Positions 11,391-22,373 of a stretch of DNA of 64,000 nt are shown in pieces. The stretch spans positions 81,169 through 145,168 of the forward strand of contig JALRME010000055.1 of NCBI GenBank assembly GCA_026120035.1, written 5' to 3'. The position numbers were made by a program, and so were the translations under genes. The stretch comes from Coleophoma eucalyptorum (Eukaryota > Ascomycota > Leotiomycetes > Helotiales > Dermateaceae). Under the pieces are notes generated by a model. That model did not search any database, had not been told where the DNA came from, and was given only the letters and a program-made list of their open reading frames with translations. How positions within the stretch are numbered: the stretch's first letter is position 1; each line of letters begins with the position of its first letter.

Positions 11391-11734
11391 GGAAGGTACC
11401 TTACAATTGCATGATCCACTCTCATTAGCTCAGGCGCTCTACCGAGCTCCCTATTTAATGAGCAGTGCTCACACTATAGAAAATACAAGTTTACAATACT
11501 CAATGCTATGCTCTACTACTTAGTGTGTGACAAATAAGTATAACAAAACGCACAATCTTTACCCCAAACAGACTCTATCCACTTTATTCACCTGTCTGTA
11601 AATCTAGAAAGTCTTGTGGATGCGCACTTTTATACTTACAGGGTAACTTATTTCGGAATATTTTCATATGACTGGACTGGGCAGATCTATTACAACAGGC
11701 AAAGGTGTCTCTACAGAATGATAGCAAATTTTTA
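11391..11734. other. Intergenic / 3' flank of the next gene
   Basis: No gene seen. Bases 11420-11460 read on the minus strand resemble a tRNA D-arm (GAGCTCGGTAGAGCGC) but no complete cloverleaf follows. Confidence 0.35.
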
Positions 11735-12544
11735 TTAAGGCAGCTCATTGTTCTTCTCTTGATGTCCCTCCATGCGCCAGAGTAAGAGACTATGCCAGAT
11801 AAGCGGGAAAGCGAATACTCCTAGATAAATCGTGGTAATAATAATCGTGCTCTTCGCCGTGGTAGAAACCTCCCAGTAATGGACAGTGCCTACACTTATA
11901 AGGGTATTTCCCAGTCCAGTTATTGAATTGATAAATCCCGGTCTATTCTGTTAGTCAAGACTTGCCTACAATACATCAGACAATACGTACAGAAGTATTC
12001 TTTCAACAAGCCATATCGAATTTTTTTTCCATCTCCAACTGAGATAGATTAAAGCACATGATGACGCTCCACAAAATAGAATTCCCAATACAAACATAGG
12101 AATATTCTCAAACTTTGAAATTAAAACCTCTTCAGCAGTATTAAGTTTAACAGTTGTAAATGTTCCTGAGAATAGAACGAACCCGAATAAGAGAAACCAG
12201 AGACTGCCCGTGGCAGAAAGCTTGTACTTGAAAGGAATACAATACTCCTCATATACCATATCTTTATGTGTCTCAGAATTTTTAGGTTCGGATATGAGCA
12301 ATGCTTGAGATCGCTTTGCATTGTTAAGACTTTGAAGTGATTGTGTTAGGTTAGTGTCTAAACGAAGTTTTGAGCCACTGGGTACTTTCCCGCTTGTGGG
12401 TATCTGTCGCACAGCGGGAGAATGGTGAAACCATTCCTTTTTAACAACATGATCATGCAACGCTTGGCGTAAACCGAGGTCTTCTTCTTCTTCTTCTTCT
12501 TCTTCTTCTTCAATAAAGGCAAATCTATTACGAGAGGGTGGCAT
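11735..12544 (-). CDS. Small four-helix membrane protein with a Glu-rich N-terminus
   Basis: Two exons on the minus strand: 12544-11991 and 11942-11735, intron 11990-11943 (GTACGT...ATAG, 48 bp), 253 residues. I chose the ATG at 12544 (AAAATGCC context, MPPSRNRF) over the in-frame ATG at 12616. A run of about ten Glu is encoded by a CTT/GAA microsatellite (12481-12511 on the plus strand). Four hydrophobic segments follow: GSLWFLLFGFVLFSG, MFVLGILFCGASSCALIYL, a weaker one starting INSITGLG, and IIITTIYLGVFAFPLIW. The C-terminus is charged. The family is unknown; an integral membrane protein is inferred. It lies head-to-tail with another multi-pass membrane protein gene (13291-14183). The splice was chosen because it opens a continuous second exon with a further helix. 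Confidence 0.55.
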
Positions 12545-12836
12545 TTTACAATGTGACGGGATGAATACTGTGCACGGTATCCGGATGGACCTTGTTAAGT
12601 ATAGGGAGTGTATCAAAGAAAAATTCTAAGTACAAAATCTATTTTTGAAAGAAGATACCGTGTCATCAAAATTTAGTTCTAACCAGAATTGTATGCTATT
12701 TTTGTATCAATTGCGTGATGACAATTACTAAAATTATTGCAATTTCTGAACTCCTGCAAATTAGGTTAAACTCCGTAGGCGTGGGCCCGGTCTGGAAATC
12801 ATATTTGAGCTTTAATAACTTAGTGATTAAGCATAT

Positions 12837-12999
12837 TTGTTTATAGGGTCAATCACGAAACCTAGTCACATGTAACAGTATCTTTAGCAAGAGAGGTATT
12901 TATACCTCTCTCCCTTACACTCTCTTCAATACATCACTTATGAATGGATACAATTGTTGCTTATAAGTCGAATCATTACGTTATGGACGTCCATCAACA
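12837..12999 (-). repeat. Solo LTR, family B, with 5 bp target duplication
   Basis: On the minus strand it starts TGTTGATGG at 12999 and carries the family core (GAGAGAGGTATAAATACCTC, GACTAGGTTTCGTGATTGAC). CATAT occurs directly on both sides (12832-12836 and 13000-13004), a typical retroelement target duplication. Confidence 0.7.
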
Positions 13000-13290
13000 C
13001 ATATATAGAGATGCCTGGATATAAAACCTTGCATCAGTCTTCGGACACCGAAACTCTTTCAGTGGAAAGTTGTAAACAAACAGTGAAACATACAGATTAA
13101 AAGTTACGAGCTAGAAATCGTAGATGTGATTTAATTATGGTACAAACCAAAACCAAGCGTAAGCGTAGATTAACCCTTATAACCAAAGGAATGATAAGCA
13201 GGTGTTCCCTGAGTATAGTAGTAGAGCACCAGCTCATCATTATTTGGGGTCTACCGTAACGTAAGCGTGCTAAGAGGAGCACCATTTGCT

Positions 13291-14183
13291 CTATAGAGGT
13301 TCTGGCTTCGCTTTCAGTTGCACCCAAGTCAATACTGAAGATAACAAAACAACAACAGAGATCCGCTTCGCCACTCTCATATGCTCTGACCAGTAAAGCC
13401 AATCTCCACTCTCTTTATCCTTGATATTCTCGGTGCTTCGATGCTGAGGAAGATTCGGTATTCGGAGGAGATTCCATACTGCAATGCTAAGGAAAGGTGT
13501 CGAGCAGAGCAACCATTTCCAGTTGAGATCCGATTCTCGAATTGCGTGTCGAGCGAAGGGGAAATACCTTCGAATTTGGGGTAATATCCATTTCGTGACG
13601 GCTTTATGGATTGCTAAGCTATAAAGTACTGCAGCTACGGCAGAATATATCCAACGCAGCCACCAGCTGTTCCAGTCGAGTCTTTGGCGTCGAGGAGGTT
13701 GGACAGTGAGAGGCTTTTGCTGCAGAAAATAATATGGACCAGAAGTTGCTAGTATATTAACTAGCAACGAGCTGATGCTGGTGGAAGTGGATGCTGAAGC
13801 AAGTACATAGGTGATGGGAATATAGCACAGCAATGCAAGTGATGCAACTTCCGGACCTGTATGGCAATCTCAGTAAATATTAATGAACATGGATTCGTGT
13901 GTATTGTACCGGTGCAATCGAGCCACCACCCGATGCCAAATTCGGATGCTTTCCACAACATAATCGAGATATACTTCCATCGATTCTTCTTGTCTATTCC
14001 CATAAGGCTAGAGAGACCGTCCACGATTCGTTGTGTTGTGGTAAAATCACCCTGTGAGGTGATGAAGGCGCTGATCGCTACGAGAATACAAAATCTCCGC
14101 GCAAAATAGAGGTCAGGTAGACTACTGTCATTTTTGATAAGAAGTTTGCGAACTGAAGTCCAGCTAGGTGATGTAAGTGCCAT
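13291..14183 (-). CDS. Multi-pass membrane protein of unknown function
   Basis: Two exons on the minus strand: 14183-13910 and 13856-13291, intron 13909-13857 (GTACAA...ACAG, 53 bp), 279 residues. The splice joins ...WWLDCTG to PEVASLALLCYIPITYVLA and removes the frame break. Hydrophobic segments: FCILVAISAFI, LALLCYIPITYVLASA, IYSAVAAVLYSLAIH, WLLCSTPFLSIAVWNLL and ISVVVLLSSVLTWV, so about five helices. Basic loops lie between them, and the short C-terminal tail ends KAKPEPL. I do not recognise the family. Some fungal STAND loci encode helix-rich partners, but nothing here proves such a link. The start ATG (MALTSPSW) is the first in frame. Confidence 0.6.
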
Positions 14184-14599
14184 ATTAGAATAATGGTGGG
14201 GATAATCCTGCGAGAATTGTTGATTGAATTATTTTTGCAGGCAACGTCATCCGGTTTTTATCTTGAGTGCGTTCATATCTTTGAAGAATTGCTGACGAGT
14301 AAATCGGGCTGTCAAAAGGTCAGCGGATGATTTGTGGCAGTAACATAAAGGTGTGACTATGAATGTCTCTATTGCACAACGGCATGCTGACATTCATGCG
14401 GTTATCCTGACCACTAATCTTTTTGAAATGGTTAAGGTATGTCCCTGCATCGAGAGACGCAACCTGTGGCGAGACAAACCATCGGTACTTTGAATTCAGT
14501 TGATTCTAAATTTGTAAATCTATCGAAAATGCCCATATTATTGTGTCAGTCATATTGTGTGACTACTCCTGAACAGTTCAAATCCCGGCTGCTCTGAAG

Positions 14600-16220
14600 A
14601 TTACGGTCGCGTCGTCACTGGTCGGAAAGAACTAGGCTAAAAACTTTGTCCGACGATAACCAAGAATCCAGACACAAAAAACGCGTTCTTACGATAACCA
14701 GAGGGCACTCTGTGAGAATCCACGAAAAATTCAGGCTTGATTTGATCTCGTACGGAATTTTATCGCGAAATTTGGAATACGGGTCGAAGATATATACAAC
14801 TTTGACGAGACCGGGTTTCTGATAGGTATTCTTGGCCAAGCATAAACTAGTCTAGCCTAGTAATCGAGAATAGGTGACGGTTATTTAGGACGTTAATTCC
14901 CAAGGCTAGGCTGTTTCGCTATTCATTATATTTAAGGGCAAATACCACCTCTCTTCCTAGTATGAAAAACAGCATTTTCCGACCGGTTGGAGGATTGCTA
15001 TCTCTAAAAATGGCTAGACGACAAATGAAGTAACTCTAGAATAGCTTAAGCACTTTGAGAAGTTCACTTGTACGAAGATAGTAGGCACTTATCGTCTCCT
15101 AGTCCGAGATAGACATAAAAGTTACTACTCGGCCGAATTTGAGGAATACTATCGGACGAATAATATTCTTACTCTCTGTATACTACCTTATTCTTCTTAT
15201 CTACTTTAGCCTTTAGATATTAGATGTTTTGGGCCTTTAAAGAAGGCTTATAGTCGACAAATTGAGAATCTCGTCCGAACCCGAATTACTTATTGTAAGA
15301 ATCTGCCCTACCAGCCTACTTAGTTGGATTATCCAGTATCAAGTCACGTGACTCTATGATCAACATAAGCGAATATGACCAGAGTCGGAGGGGTTTCGGA
15401 CCCAGGAAGCATATAAGGGGGACATGACGTGGAAATTGGTTTCTTTCTTCTGTTTCTTCTTATATTTTTTGTGTCCTTCGTACGAGACCTATAGAATTCA
15501 GTCAATATAAGGTTATTGTGCTCCCAAACACCTCTATCCTGCCTTTGATCAAACCTGTGTCCTTACACTTATATAAGCAAGGAATCCTATATACCTACAT
15601 TTATAGAAGCATTTAAGGCTATTATAACCAAAGAAAACATCCATGGAGGTCTTAGAGGTGCTATACTTGTACCGTACGATCTAGAGGTAGTAATATCTAA
15701 GCTAGATATTATAGTATCGACTCTAACACCTGAAAATTCTCGTCTATCAATCTCTTACTCTTGGATCTCTAAAACCCTACAAACTACCAAGGACGCTAGC
15801 TCACAAACAACCCTTATTAAACAAAGGATTATACGATATCAGGATAGCTCTCTAACTCCTATTTTAGAGGCTATGGACCTATTTGCGAAAGGTATAGCTA
15901 AAGTTATACAAGAAGTTATACTTTTAAGAACAGAGCTTAAAAGGGCTCAAAAGGCTAATAATAAACGAAGCCGTCGTCGTAATACAAAATGAAAGTTAAT
16001 TTAGGAATGAGGATCCATAGATCTATAAGCTATCCAAGAGTTAGAGACTCAAAAGGATGTTCAAGACCAAATTGTTAAAGAAGAAGGCCAAAGTAGTAGG
16101 AATAAAAGACGGATAGAATCACATAATCGGCGCTGTGGAAGCTATGGACAGACTAGTCATAATAAACGAACCTGCCAGGCTAGTAGAGCTACTTCGTACG
16201 ATTCTGATAATGTATTATAG
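14600..16220 (+). pseudogene. Decayed pogo/Fot1-type DDE transposase
   Basis: The translation matches the order of pogo transposases but is cut by many TAG/TAA codons and shifts. It shows a CENP-B-type helix-turn-helix remnant (GKNxAKNF...RALCEN), first catalytic block IYNFDETGF (about 14785), LHL-S/SXWYE block, WTTNE..LEWLKHFEKF (15010-15060), the RLLVRDRHKS block and the LQPLDI block. The LTR insertion follows, then the C-terminal part (LTPILEAMDLFAKG) and a zinc-knuckle-like RRCGSYGQTSHNKRTC where the second Cys is Tyr. TAG codons sit where the family has Trp/Gln, as expected from RIP. Not functional. Confidence 0.8.
15294..15567 (+). repeat. Solo LTR, family A, inserted in the transposase relic
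   Basis: Begins TGTAAGAATCTG and ends TGTCCTTACA, a 274 bp unit with TGTAAG/CTTACA inverted tips. It is flanked by a perfect 5 bp direct repeat CTTAT (15289-15293 and 15568-15572). Removing it and one CTTAT restores the transposase sequence as seen in the copy at 36260-36290. The reverse copy is at 2628-2901. Confidence 0.9.
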
Positions 16221-16829
16221 AAGCTATTTGGAGTTCTAGTTATAAAGTTATTTGAAGTTTTATAATAGGGCGTTTGATAGGGTAGACCACTCGCTTGTAC
16301 CGTACGTTATTGTAAACTTAATCAAGCTAATTCATGCTACTTAACCCGAATCCGGAGGCTAAAATCGGAGTTTTTTATACCTATGCCGCTCTCCTCGCAC
16401 GGTGTAACTCTCGGACTTATGAATTTTCCTCCCTGAGTGTCTTCAAACTTTGGACCTATATTCTTTCGTCTGACTAGGACCTTTTCTAAGTGCTCCGAAA
16501 TTCGAACAAACTCTAGCGGCCGTTACTAGCAGAGGGGAACAGCTAGAACGGCGATCGACGTTATCAACGAAACGATCGATAGTATGATCAACCAATACAA
16601 TCCACTCGCATATTGGGTTCCTAAGGTACAAATAGCATGAGAATAGCGACATACCAATAAAACCCTCGTAGATTTGTAAATGAGAGACTTGGAATACTGA
16701 AATCGTAAGTTAAATTTGTCTCGCGACGGAGTGCGTCTCTTGACACAGGGATGGCCGTTAAAAACTTTTGTTGTGGTTAGTTTAACGATGACGTTGCTGG
16801 AGAAAATTTCGCGATCTCTGTGATCTCAT

Positions 16830-16876
16830 TGGCCGTTTTTGGCATACCGGGTTTTTCGCCACGCAGGGACGGAGGT
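16830..16876 (+). repeat. Isolated right terminal repeat of the X family
   Basis: GGCATACCGGGTTTTTCGCC followed by ACGCAGGGACGGAGGT and TA matches the right ends at 43672 and 63527 (two blocks of roughly TTTTCGGCACGCAGGG). It lies 118 bp beyond the end of the pogo element, so that element may sit inside an older X element. No left partner was found. Confidence 0.6.
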
Positions 16877-17220
16877 TACTATGTAAATTAATCAATACAC
16901 TTTCGCTTTATTTCAAATGCACCGGCATACTATCAATAATTGATAGCGCGGAGTAGGAATCATTCTAGATGCTCTATTCTAATCGCATCACCATTTGAAT
17001 ACAATCCACCTTGCATAACACACATAATCTGCTGAATATTTATATTCGAGAGTTGTTTCGTTTGCTGCCCTCTAATACTAGTAGTGTCAAATCTTAGATA
17101 CCATTTGCAACTCGATTTGATTAGTCTACGATCTCATCCATATCGCTGAATAAGGACCTGCGTTTTGGATGATAGTAACCTCCTCTTCGCTGAGAACGCA
17201 ATTACTAGTCGTCTCAAGCT
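16877..17220. other. Intergenic, no gene seen
   Basis: AT-rich 3' flank of the ferric-reductase-like gene; no frame or repeat recognised. Confidence 0.4.
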
Positions 17221-19662
17221 TCATTCCCGTCTTTTCTGATACCTTGTTTCCGCCTCCTGTATAGTCTGCCTCATATTCATATCCTGGTACCTTGTTTCTG
17301 CATCCTTATAGCCTGCCTTATATTCAAATCCGATAGTCTTCTCTTTATCTGCAGAATATTCTTTCCCAGGTATTCCCTGTTCTTGTTTCATTCTAGGCCA
17401 CCTCTCTGGGCGAAATTCGTGCTCATGTAGATGAAGACCTTTGGTAGCAACGATATTACGTATTGAATCTGCGAACGCTGGATTGGCACAGACTACACGA
17501 AATCAGCAAAAGTGTGATCTGTTATACTAGATACTCACCAGAAACCAAGACTCTACCCCTGCAGTTATCGTGCTGCAACTGGCTTTCTAAAGAAGCTTCA
17601 GGGCTAAGTCCGCAATATCGAGTTCGCAAAGTATCTGTGGTACTGTGATTATCTTCATCATTTTCGTCGAGTTCAAGTTCTACATTTTGAGGCTTATTTC
17701 TAACGTATCTCGTGCATCGAAACATCTTAAAATGGTTTAGCAACAGACTTGGGATAATTTAGATCAGAACTTACATAACCTTGTTCTGGTGGCGCTCCTT
17801 GCCAGCCGGATTTATACTTGAAAGTCGCCGCAGGATCTAGTCTTAGTCTAGAAAGCCGATCGCAGTCTTGTTGCAACAAGTCTTTTACCATCTGTTGTGC
17901 GGTATCGTTCTTCACAAAGTGCTTTTCATTTTCTGTGTCGTACCCAACAAACACGTCATCAACCTCCCAGAGGAGTGTTACGCGTTGTGTTTTAGCAGTA
18001 CCAGCTTCCCTACTTTCCAGCAAATGCTTGACAGTAGCAAGTTGTGCTCCGATCCCAATACCTGTGGCGTACAAGATAACTGTTCCATATTCTTCAACCC
18101 TGGGTGGCGATCCATAAGGTCCATCAATGTAAGCATTGAAACGGAGAGCTATTGGGGCAACAACTCCCTGAAATTTACTAGTCCACTGCTCCTGTAAGTC
18201 ATTGGCATTCACTGGCCAGTCTTTGATTCTATTAAGGAAGGTTTTAAAATTTCTTGAGATCATCGAGTTGTGTTCAATAAGCTTCTTCATTTCTGTCAAG
18301 TGTTCAGCATAAATTGGCTGGCCTTGAAGTTTGTATAAATAGTCATGGATCAGCTCTAACGTAGCGGGTTGTATGGCAAGCTCTCGGAGTTCTCTACTGA
18401 ATCGCTCCTGTAAGTCATCAGCGTTGATCGGCCAGTCATTGACACTATCAAGAAAAGCTTTGAAATTTCTTGAAATTGTTGACTTGTATTCGATGAGCTT
18501 CTCAAGTTTGCTCAAGTTCTTGAGGTAGATTGGCTGACCATGGAGCTTTTTGGTATAGTCATTGAAACATTTTAGGATGGCGGCTTCTGGGGACTGTGCA
18601 GCAAGCTCTTCGAGTTTATGCGTGAATCCCGCTCTGACATCAATCAGAAGCGTGACTTCTTTTGCCTTGCCGTTCTGCGTCTTCCCCCATGATGCGATTG
18701 TGAAAGGATGCGATTCAGCAAAAGACGTGTAGCTTGCTGACGGAATCCGCAACCAAATTTGTTGTCCGGCTCCAACGCGAATAGGCCTTGTCAGTTCTAT
18801 ATCGACTTTGAGAAGACCGTCCCCATGAAATATCGCGGCTTTTGCTCTCTGAAGTATGAGCATACCTGTTCTCATGCTAAACAGTAAGCAGTACATGAAT
18901 GCAGTGATAATAAATAAAATTGCTGAAGGCTTTGATACGCCGATAGGTGTCAAGTGGAGGAACCCACCTACAACGATGACAACTGCGAAGAAGACATGAC
19001 AGTAGCGGAATACTTCATAAAACGTTTGACGTACAGAAGAGAACGAAGACAGTGTAAGAACAACGAGGGCCGATGCAGCCTACGCCCATGGTGCTATCAG
19101 TAATATAAACCTGAAAAGGGAACAAGCTACAAACCGTGAAACCTGCGATACGTGGCACAGGAGATAGAATAGCTCCGCCAGTCTGGTATGGTACAAGTGC
19201 AATCACAGGGTGGATGATGCCAACAAAAAATACTACCCTTCCCAACCACCTGTGGAAAAATGCCTGGAATTCGTAGGAGATACCGAGGCTTTCAGAGAAT
19301 ATACTTTGTCTCCCACTTACAATCATGATACAAAGATTAAACGCAAAGACTCGTCCAGAGCGCCAAATCAGCAAATTACGGCTCTTCAACGACAGAGCCA
19401 AGACAACGACATTGAGAATCAACACTGCTGTCGCAAGTGCAATATAAAGAGGTGTAACAACGCCAGTTCCGCGTATGTTCACTGACAATTTCCTTCCACG
19501 GATACACCCTAGCCGCAGTTTGCGAGGAATCTGGGGGTTGAATATATATCTCCGTAAAATTACCACAGATTTTGGATAGGCTCTGGACAACAAGAACGAG
19601 AGGGGATTGTAGGCAATGAATGCTCCTAGGACGCCACAACAAGCCCAGATTGATGCATCCAT
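17221..19662 (-). CDS. Ferric-reductase/NADPH-oxidase-like flavocytochrome with duplicated insert
   Basis: Four exons on the minus strand: 19662-19135, 19079-17775, 17725-17539 and 17492-17221; introns of 55, 49 and 46 bp; 763 residues. It should move electrons from NAD(P)H via FAD and two b-haems across a membrane. The N-terminal half has several helices with haem-type histidine pairs (FHRWLGRVVFFVGIIHP and YCHVFFAVVIVVGGFLHL). Next come the FAD-binding motif SHPFTIASWG and the NAD-binding part with VILYATGIGIGAQL and LLWEVDD. Between the FAD and NAD motifs are two copies of a ~70-residue segment (GQPIYLKNLSKLEKLIEY...NDWPINADDLQE and GQPIYAEHLTEMKKLIEH...KDWPVNANDLQE), unusual for the family. 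The C-terminal tail is charged and carries a short DAETRYQ/EAETRYQ repeat. All splice joins are in frame, so the gene is probably functional. Confidence 0.8.
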
Positions 19663-20164
19663 ATTATGATGCGATTATGCGGTGAATGAGCAGAGGGCTT
19701 CAAAATTCAAGGAGCGTTACTAGAATTTTATTGTCGAAATGAGAGCCTTGATTTTAGTAGCGATAATAAAGTGCGCAAAAATACAGATGATAATAATAAT
19801 AGAAAAGATTCAGAAATGGCACAAATGATATAAAGATAGAAATAGGGTCTGGTCTGATGACTGGGAATTTGGAGTCCATTTGTGTTATTTTTGGAAGCAA
19901 TGTTCCTTCAGGAGAGGAAAGTTGGAGTTCAGAGAAAAATTGATGGTGGGAAATCTTGTCATACAGTACGTTATTGCAATGCCGGTACTTCAATGAAAAT
20001 TATGCAGTTCTTAAGTCCAAGTATAGTACTGTAGGAACTGTTTGAAAGAGAGTAGATTTATGTAATTCCGTGATCGTTGCGTTTGCCCATTGCAGCGACA
20101 ACTAGGCACGTCCACAATACCCACGTCCCTCCTGTCAGGTGCTTGCTGCTTGAGCTGGTTCACT
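19663..20164. other. Intergenic between two minus-strand genes
   Basis: AT-rich; short frames only. It includes the 5' region of the flavocytochrome gene and the 3' flank of the ankyrin gene. No motif stands out. Confidence 0.4.
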
Positions 20165-20713
20165 CTAGCTCTTATCTGTATCAAGCTCTCGTAGTAAACT
20201 CTGCATGCCAATCATATTTCCTTCGTTCGCAATATCCAAGGCCGTCTTGCCCTTCGAATCCGTCGCCTGCATGTTAAAGCCTAGTCTCTGCAGCAACAGG
20301 ACCACTGGTTCATCTCTTTGCTCTACTGCTATATGTAGCATCGTCTTTCCACTGTCATCCAACTTCGTTAGATCAGCACCGTTCCTCAAGAGCTCCTTGA
20401 TCAACGGTTTCCCACCCTTGTCTAACACCAATTTCCAGCATTTCTTGCCATCGATGATGATTTCGGCCGACTTTAAGTCCTCAACCAAGAACATTGGGAC
20501 TTCTTCGTAAGCTGGTGCTTGTCGATCATCCATGATCTCATTGGCATAGAACTCCAGTAAGCTTAAGATGAAGATATACTCGTCTAAACATTCGGAGCAG
20601 GGTATGGGTCCAATTAAATATTGTACAATTTCTGCAAGCTCGAGATAGCGTCGCCAGCAGATCGTCCGTTCTACCATGGAAATATTCCATGCTTTCATCA
20701 AAAATGAATACAT
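20165..20713 (-). CDS. Small ankyrin-repeat protein
   Basis: Single exon, 182 residues, ATG at 20713. The first ~85 residues are helical with no known domain. About three ankyrin repeats follow: GKPLIKELLRNGADLTKLDD, SGKTMLHIAVEQRDEPVVLL and KGKTALDIANEGNMIGMQSL. A protein-protein interaction role is expected from the repeats; the partner is unknown. It lacks a NACHT or other effector domain and is short for fungal ankyrin proteins, so it may be a stand-alone scaffold or a fragment of a larger STAND gene. An in-frame ATG at 20695 is an alternative start. Confidence 0.65.
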   Translation of the reverse strand: MYSFLMKAWNISMVERTICWRRYLELAEIVQYLIGPIPCSECLDEYIFILSLLEFYANEIMDDRQAPAYEEVPMFLVEDLKSAEIIIDGKKCWKLVLDKGGKPLIKELLRNGADLTKLDDSGKTMLHIAVEQRDEPVVLLLQRLGFNMQATDSKGKTALDIANEGNMIGMQSLLRELDTDKS

Positions 20714-21906
20714 GCAGATAAAAGTGATTGTGAGAATCTCAGAAATTTGGAAGATGTAGGATGTAAAGGTAGCTGAAAGTTTCTCTCAAGGAGGTTACTG
20801 CCAGCTTTATATATATTATGTTCTCTCGATCTCCTGAGCAGTACGTCGTTAGTGTGTCAAATTTGAGAGACTGCTTGCCGCTTTTCAACCTATGATCAAA
20901 TCTGTAGTCAAGCCCAGGGTCACGACATCTGGCAAATTCATGCACAAGCCCCTGAAGGCATCTAGCTCAAGTAGAGTTACAAACTATTTTCCCAGGTGCC
21001 TCTGAGATGGCTATGATCCCTGAGAAACGGATACAGATTAAAGTGGCTGTGAAGGTATTCGGGCAAAGGTTGACGGATGAAGGACCTTATGTAGCTTCAC
21101 TTCCGTCGACAATTTGAGCTCATGGATCTAGTTTACCATTACACAGTGCTCTGTCATAAACAGTATGTTCAGCTCGACAAGGATTACATCTATAGAATAT
21201 TGGGATTTGAGGTGATCTTATTTTACGGGGTGTGTTCTACCATGAAGCAGAATTGCCCCAGTTGAGAAGCACTCTGAGGGGCTCAGTACCATGCATCCGT
21301 ACGAAATATCTCGAAGTATCAACGGGCTGTGCTGAGGCTCTCTCCTTTCATACGCCAACTGTTCAGGGTTAAAAGGACAAGCCGAGGATAGCCAGCCACA
21401 GCCTCGTACTTACTCCGAGACTGTTTTTAACCAACTATAAATCTGCCTTGCCATCTGTGTTTCAATGTGCCTCAATCTATACCTGGAAGCACTATCACTC
21501 CTACTCCTACTAGCCCAGGCACCACAAATGGTATTATTATCCCAGAGAAGATAGCGCCCAGAGAGATTCAAATTTCGCACCAAGAATTCGATAATCTTGA
21601 GCAGACGACCGAAAGACCAGATCATATTCGCTTATGGCTGAACCACAGGCCTAAACACTTCTCTTGACGGAGAAGCTTTTAGTTCTTACTCCAGAATTTG
21701 CCAGACCTTGCGCTTCCTAGGCGTTGAGATCATCGAATATAACAAAGTGAGCCTTACAACTCCTGCTCTTAAACTCGGTCTGCGAGCGGAATAAGCTGCT
21801 AGCAATATCCAGAATAAGTCTATATAAGCCCGCGTCTTCACCTCTAGATCTGTTTCTGTTTCCTATACACCTACTTGCTACCTTCTACAGTCCTGAGTTG
21901 GCGAAT
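20714..21906. other. Intergenic, no supported gene
   Basis: Overlapping opposite frames at 21410-21667 have no recognisable family. The 21840-21900 stretch is pyrimidine-rich, as expected for a fungal 5' untranslated leader before the next gene. Confidence 0.35.
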
Positions 21907-22110
21907 ATGGATACTTTTCCAATTATTTTTCCAAGATTTAAAGACTTCCCTTTGGAAATACAAATTATGATCTGGAAGCTTGCAGCACAAGCACGGATTC
22001 AAGACCATCCCTGGAACGTGATACATATCGCCGATAAGCTCAATAAAATTGCTCCCTTACAAGGATTTGCCATACAGTCAGACTGGCTCACACTATTTAC
22101 ATCGTTTTGA
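21907..22110 (+). pseudogene. N-terminal fragment of a 2EXR-domain protein
   Basis: From ATG 21907 the frame gives 67 residues starting MDTFPIIFPRFKDFPLEIQI, then MIWKLAAQAR. This matches the opening of the fungal 2EXR domain (F-x-x-FP-x-LP-x-E-(I/L)R-x-x-IW-x-x-A, then a VI-x-I strand). Full proteins are usually 250-400 residues; here the frame stops at 22110 and a pogo element sits 260 bp downstream. A frame with protein-like composition continues beyond that element (24202-24415) and may be remote 3' sequence of the same gene. The function of the family is unknown. Confidence 0.55.
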
Positions 22111-22373
22111 GCTTCTTAAATACATACCATCGTCCATTATCGAAGACTGTGCCAGCTTGAAATCCTCGACCGCCAAGCGCTCTAACAGCGACTCAAAAAT
22201 AATTCCAAGACTCGAAATATTTTTCGGATTCAAAGTTTATACAAAGATGATTCAAAGGGTATCATGCTAGCGATACTTGCCAGGTTTGTATGTAGGATAT
22301 TCTCTGGAATCAGGATCACCCTTTGGGAAGGCTATGGAAAGAGTGATGGGTAAACTCTTTTACTAACTATATA

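Larger units (their letters stand above)
14435..16758 (+). mobile_element. Pogo-like DNA transposon, RIP-damaged, with nested solo LTR (family X2)
   Basis: The left end (TA, then AGGTATGTCCCTGCATCGAG..GCGAGACAAA, 14435-14477) is an imperfect inverted copy of the right end (16713-16758; reverse complement GGCCATCCCTGTGTCAAG...GCGAGACAAA). TA lies outside both ends. The interior holds a decayed pogo/Fot1 transposase and a 274 bp solo LTR. Without the LTR the element is about 2.05 kb, normal for pogo elements. Its right arm resembles 9811-10173 and, more weakly, the right arm of the HET-2 element (43.3-43.67 kb). Confidence 0.7.

Noticed and set aside
11415..11465. Minus-strand GAGCTCGGTAGAGCGCCTGA resembling a tRNA D-arm
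   Set aside because: No anticodon arm or T-arm follows; probably chance or a tiny tRNA-derived fragment.
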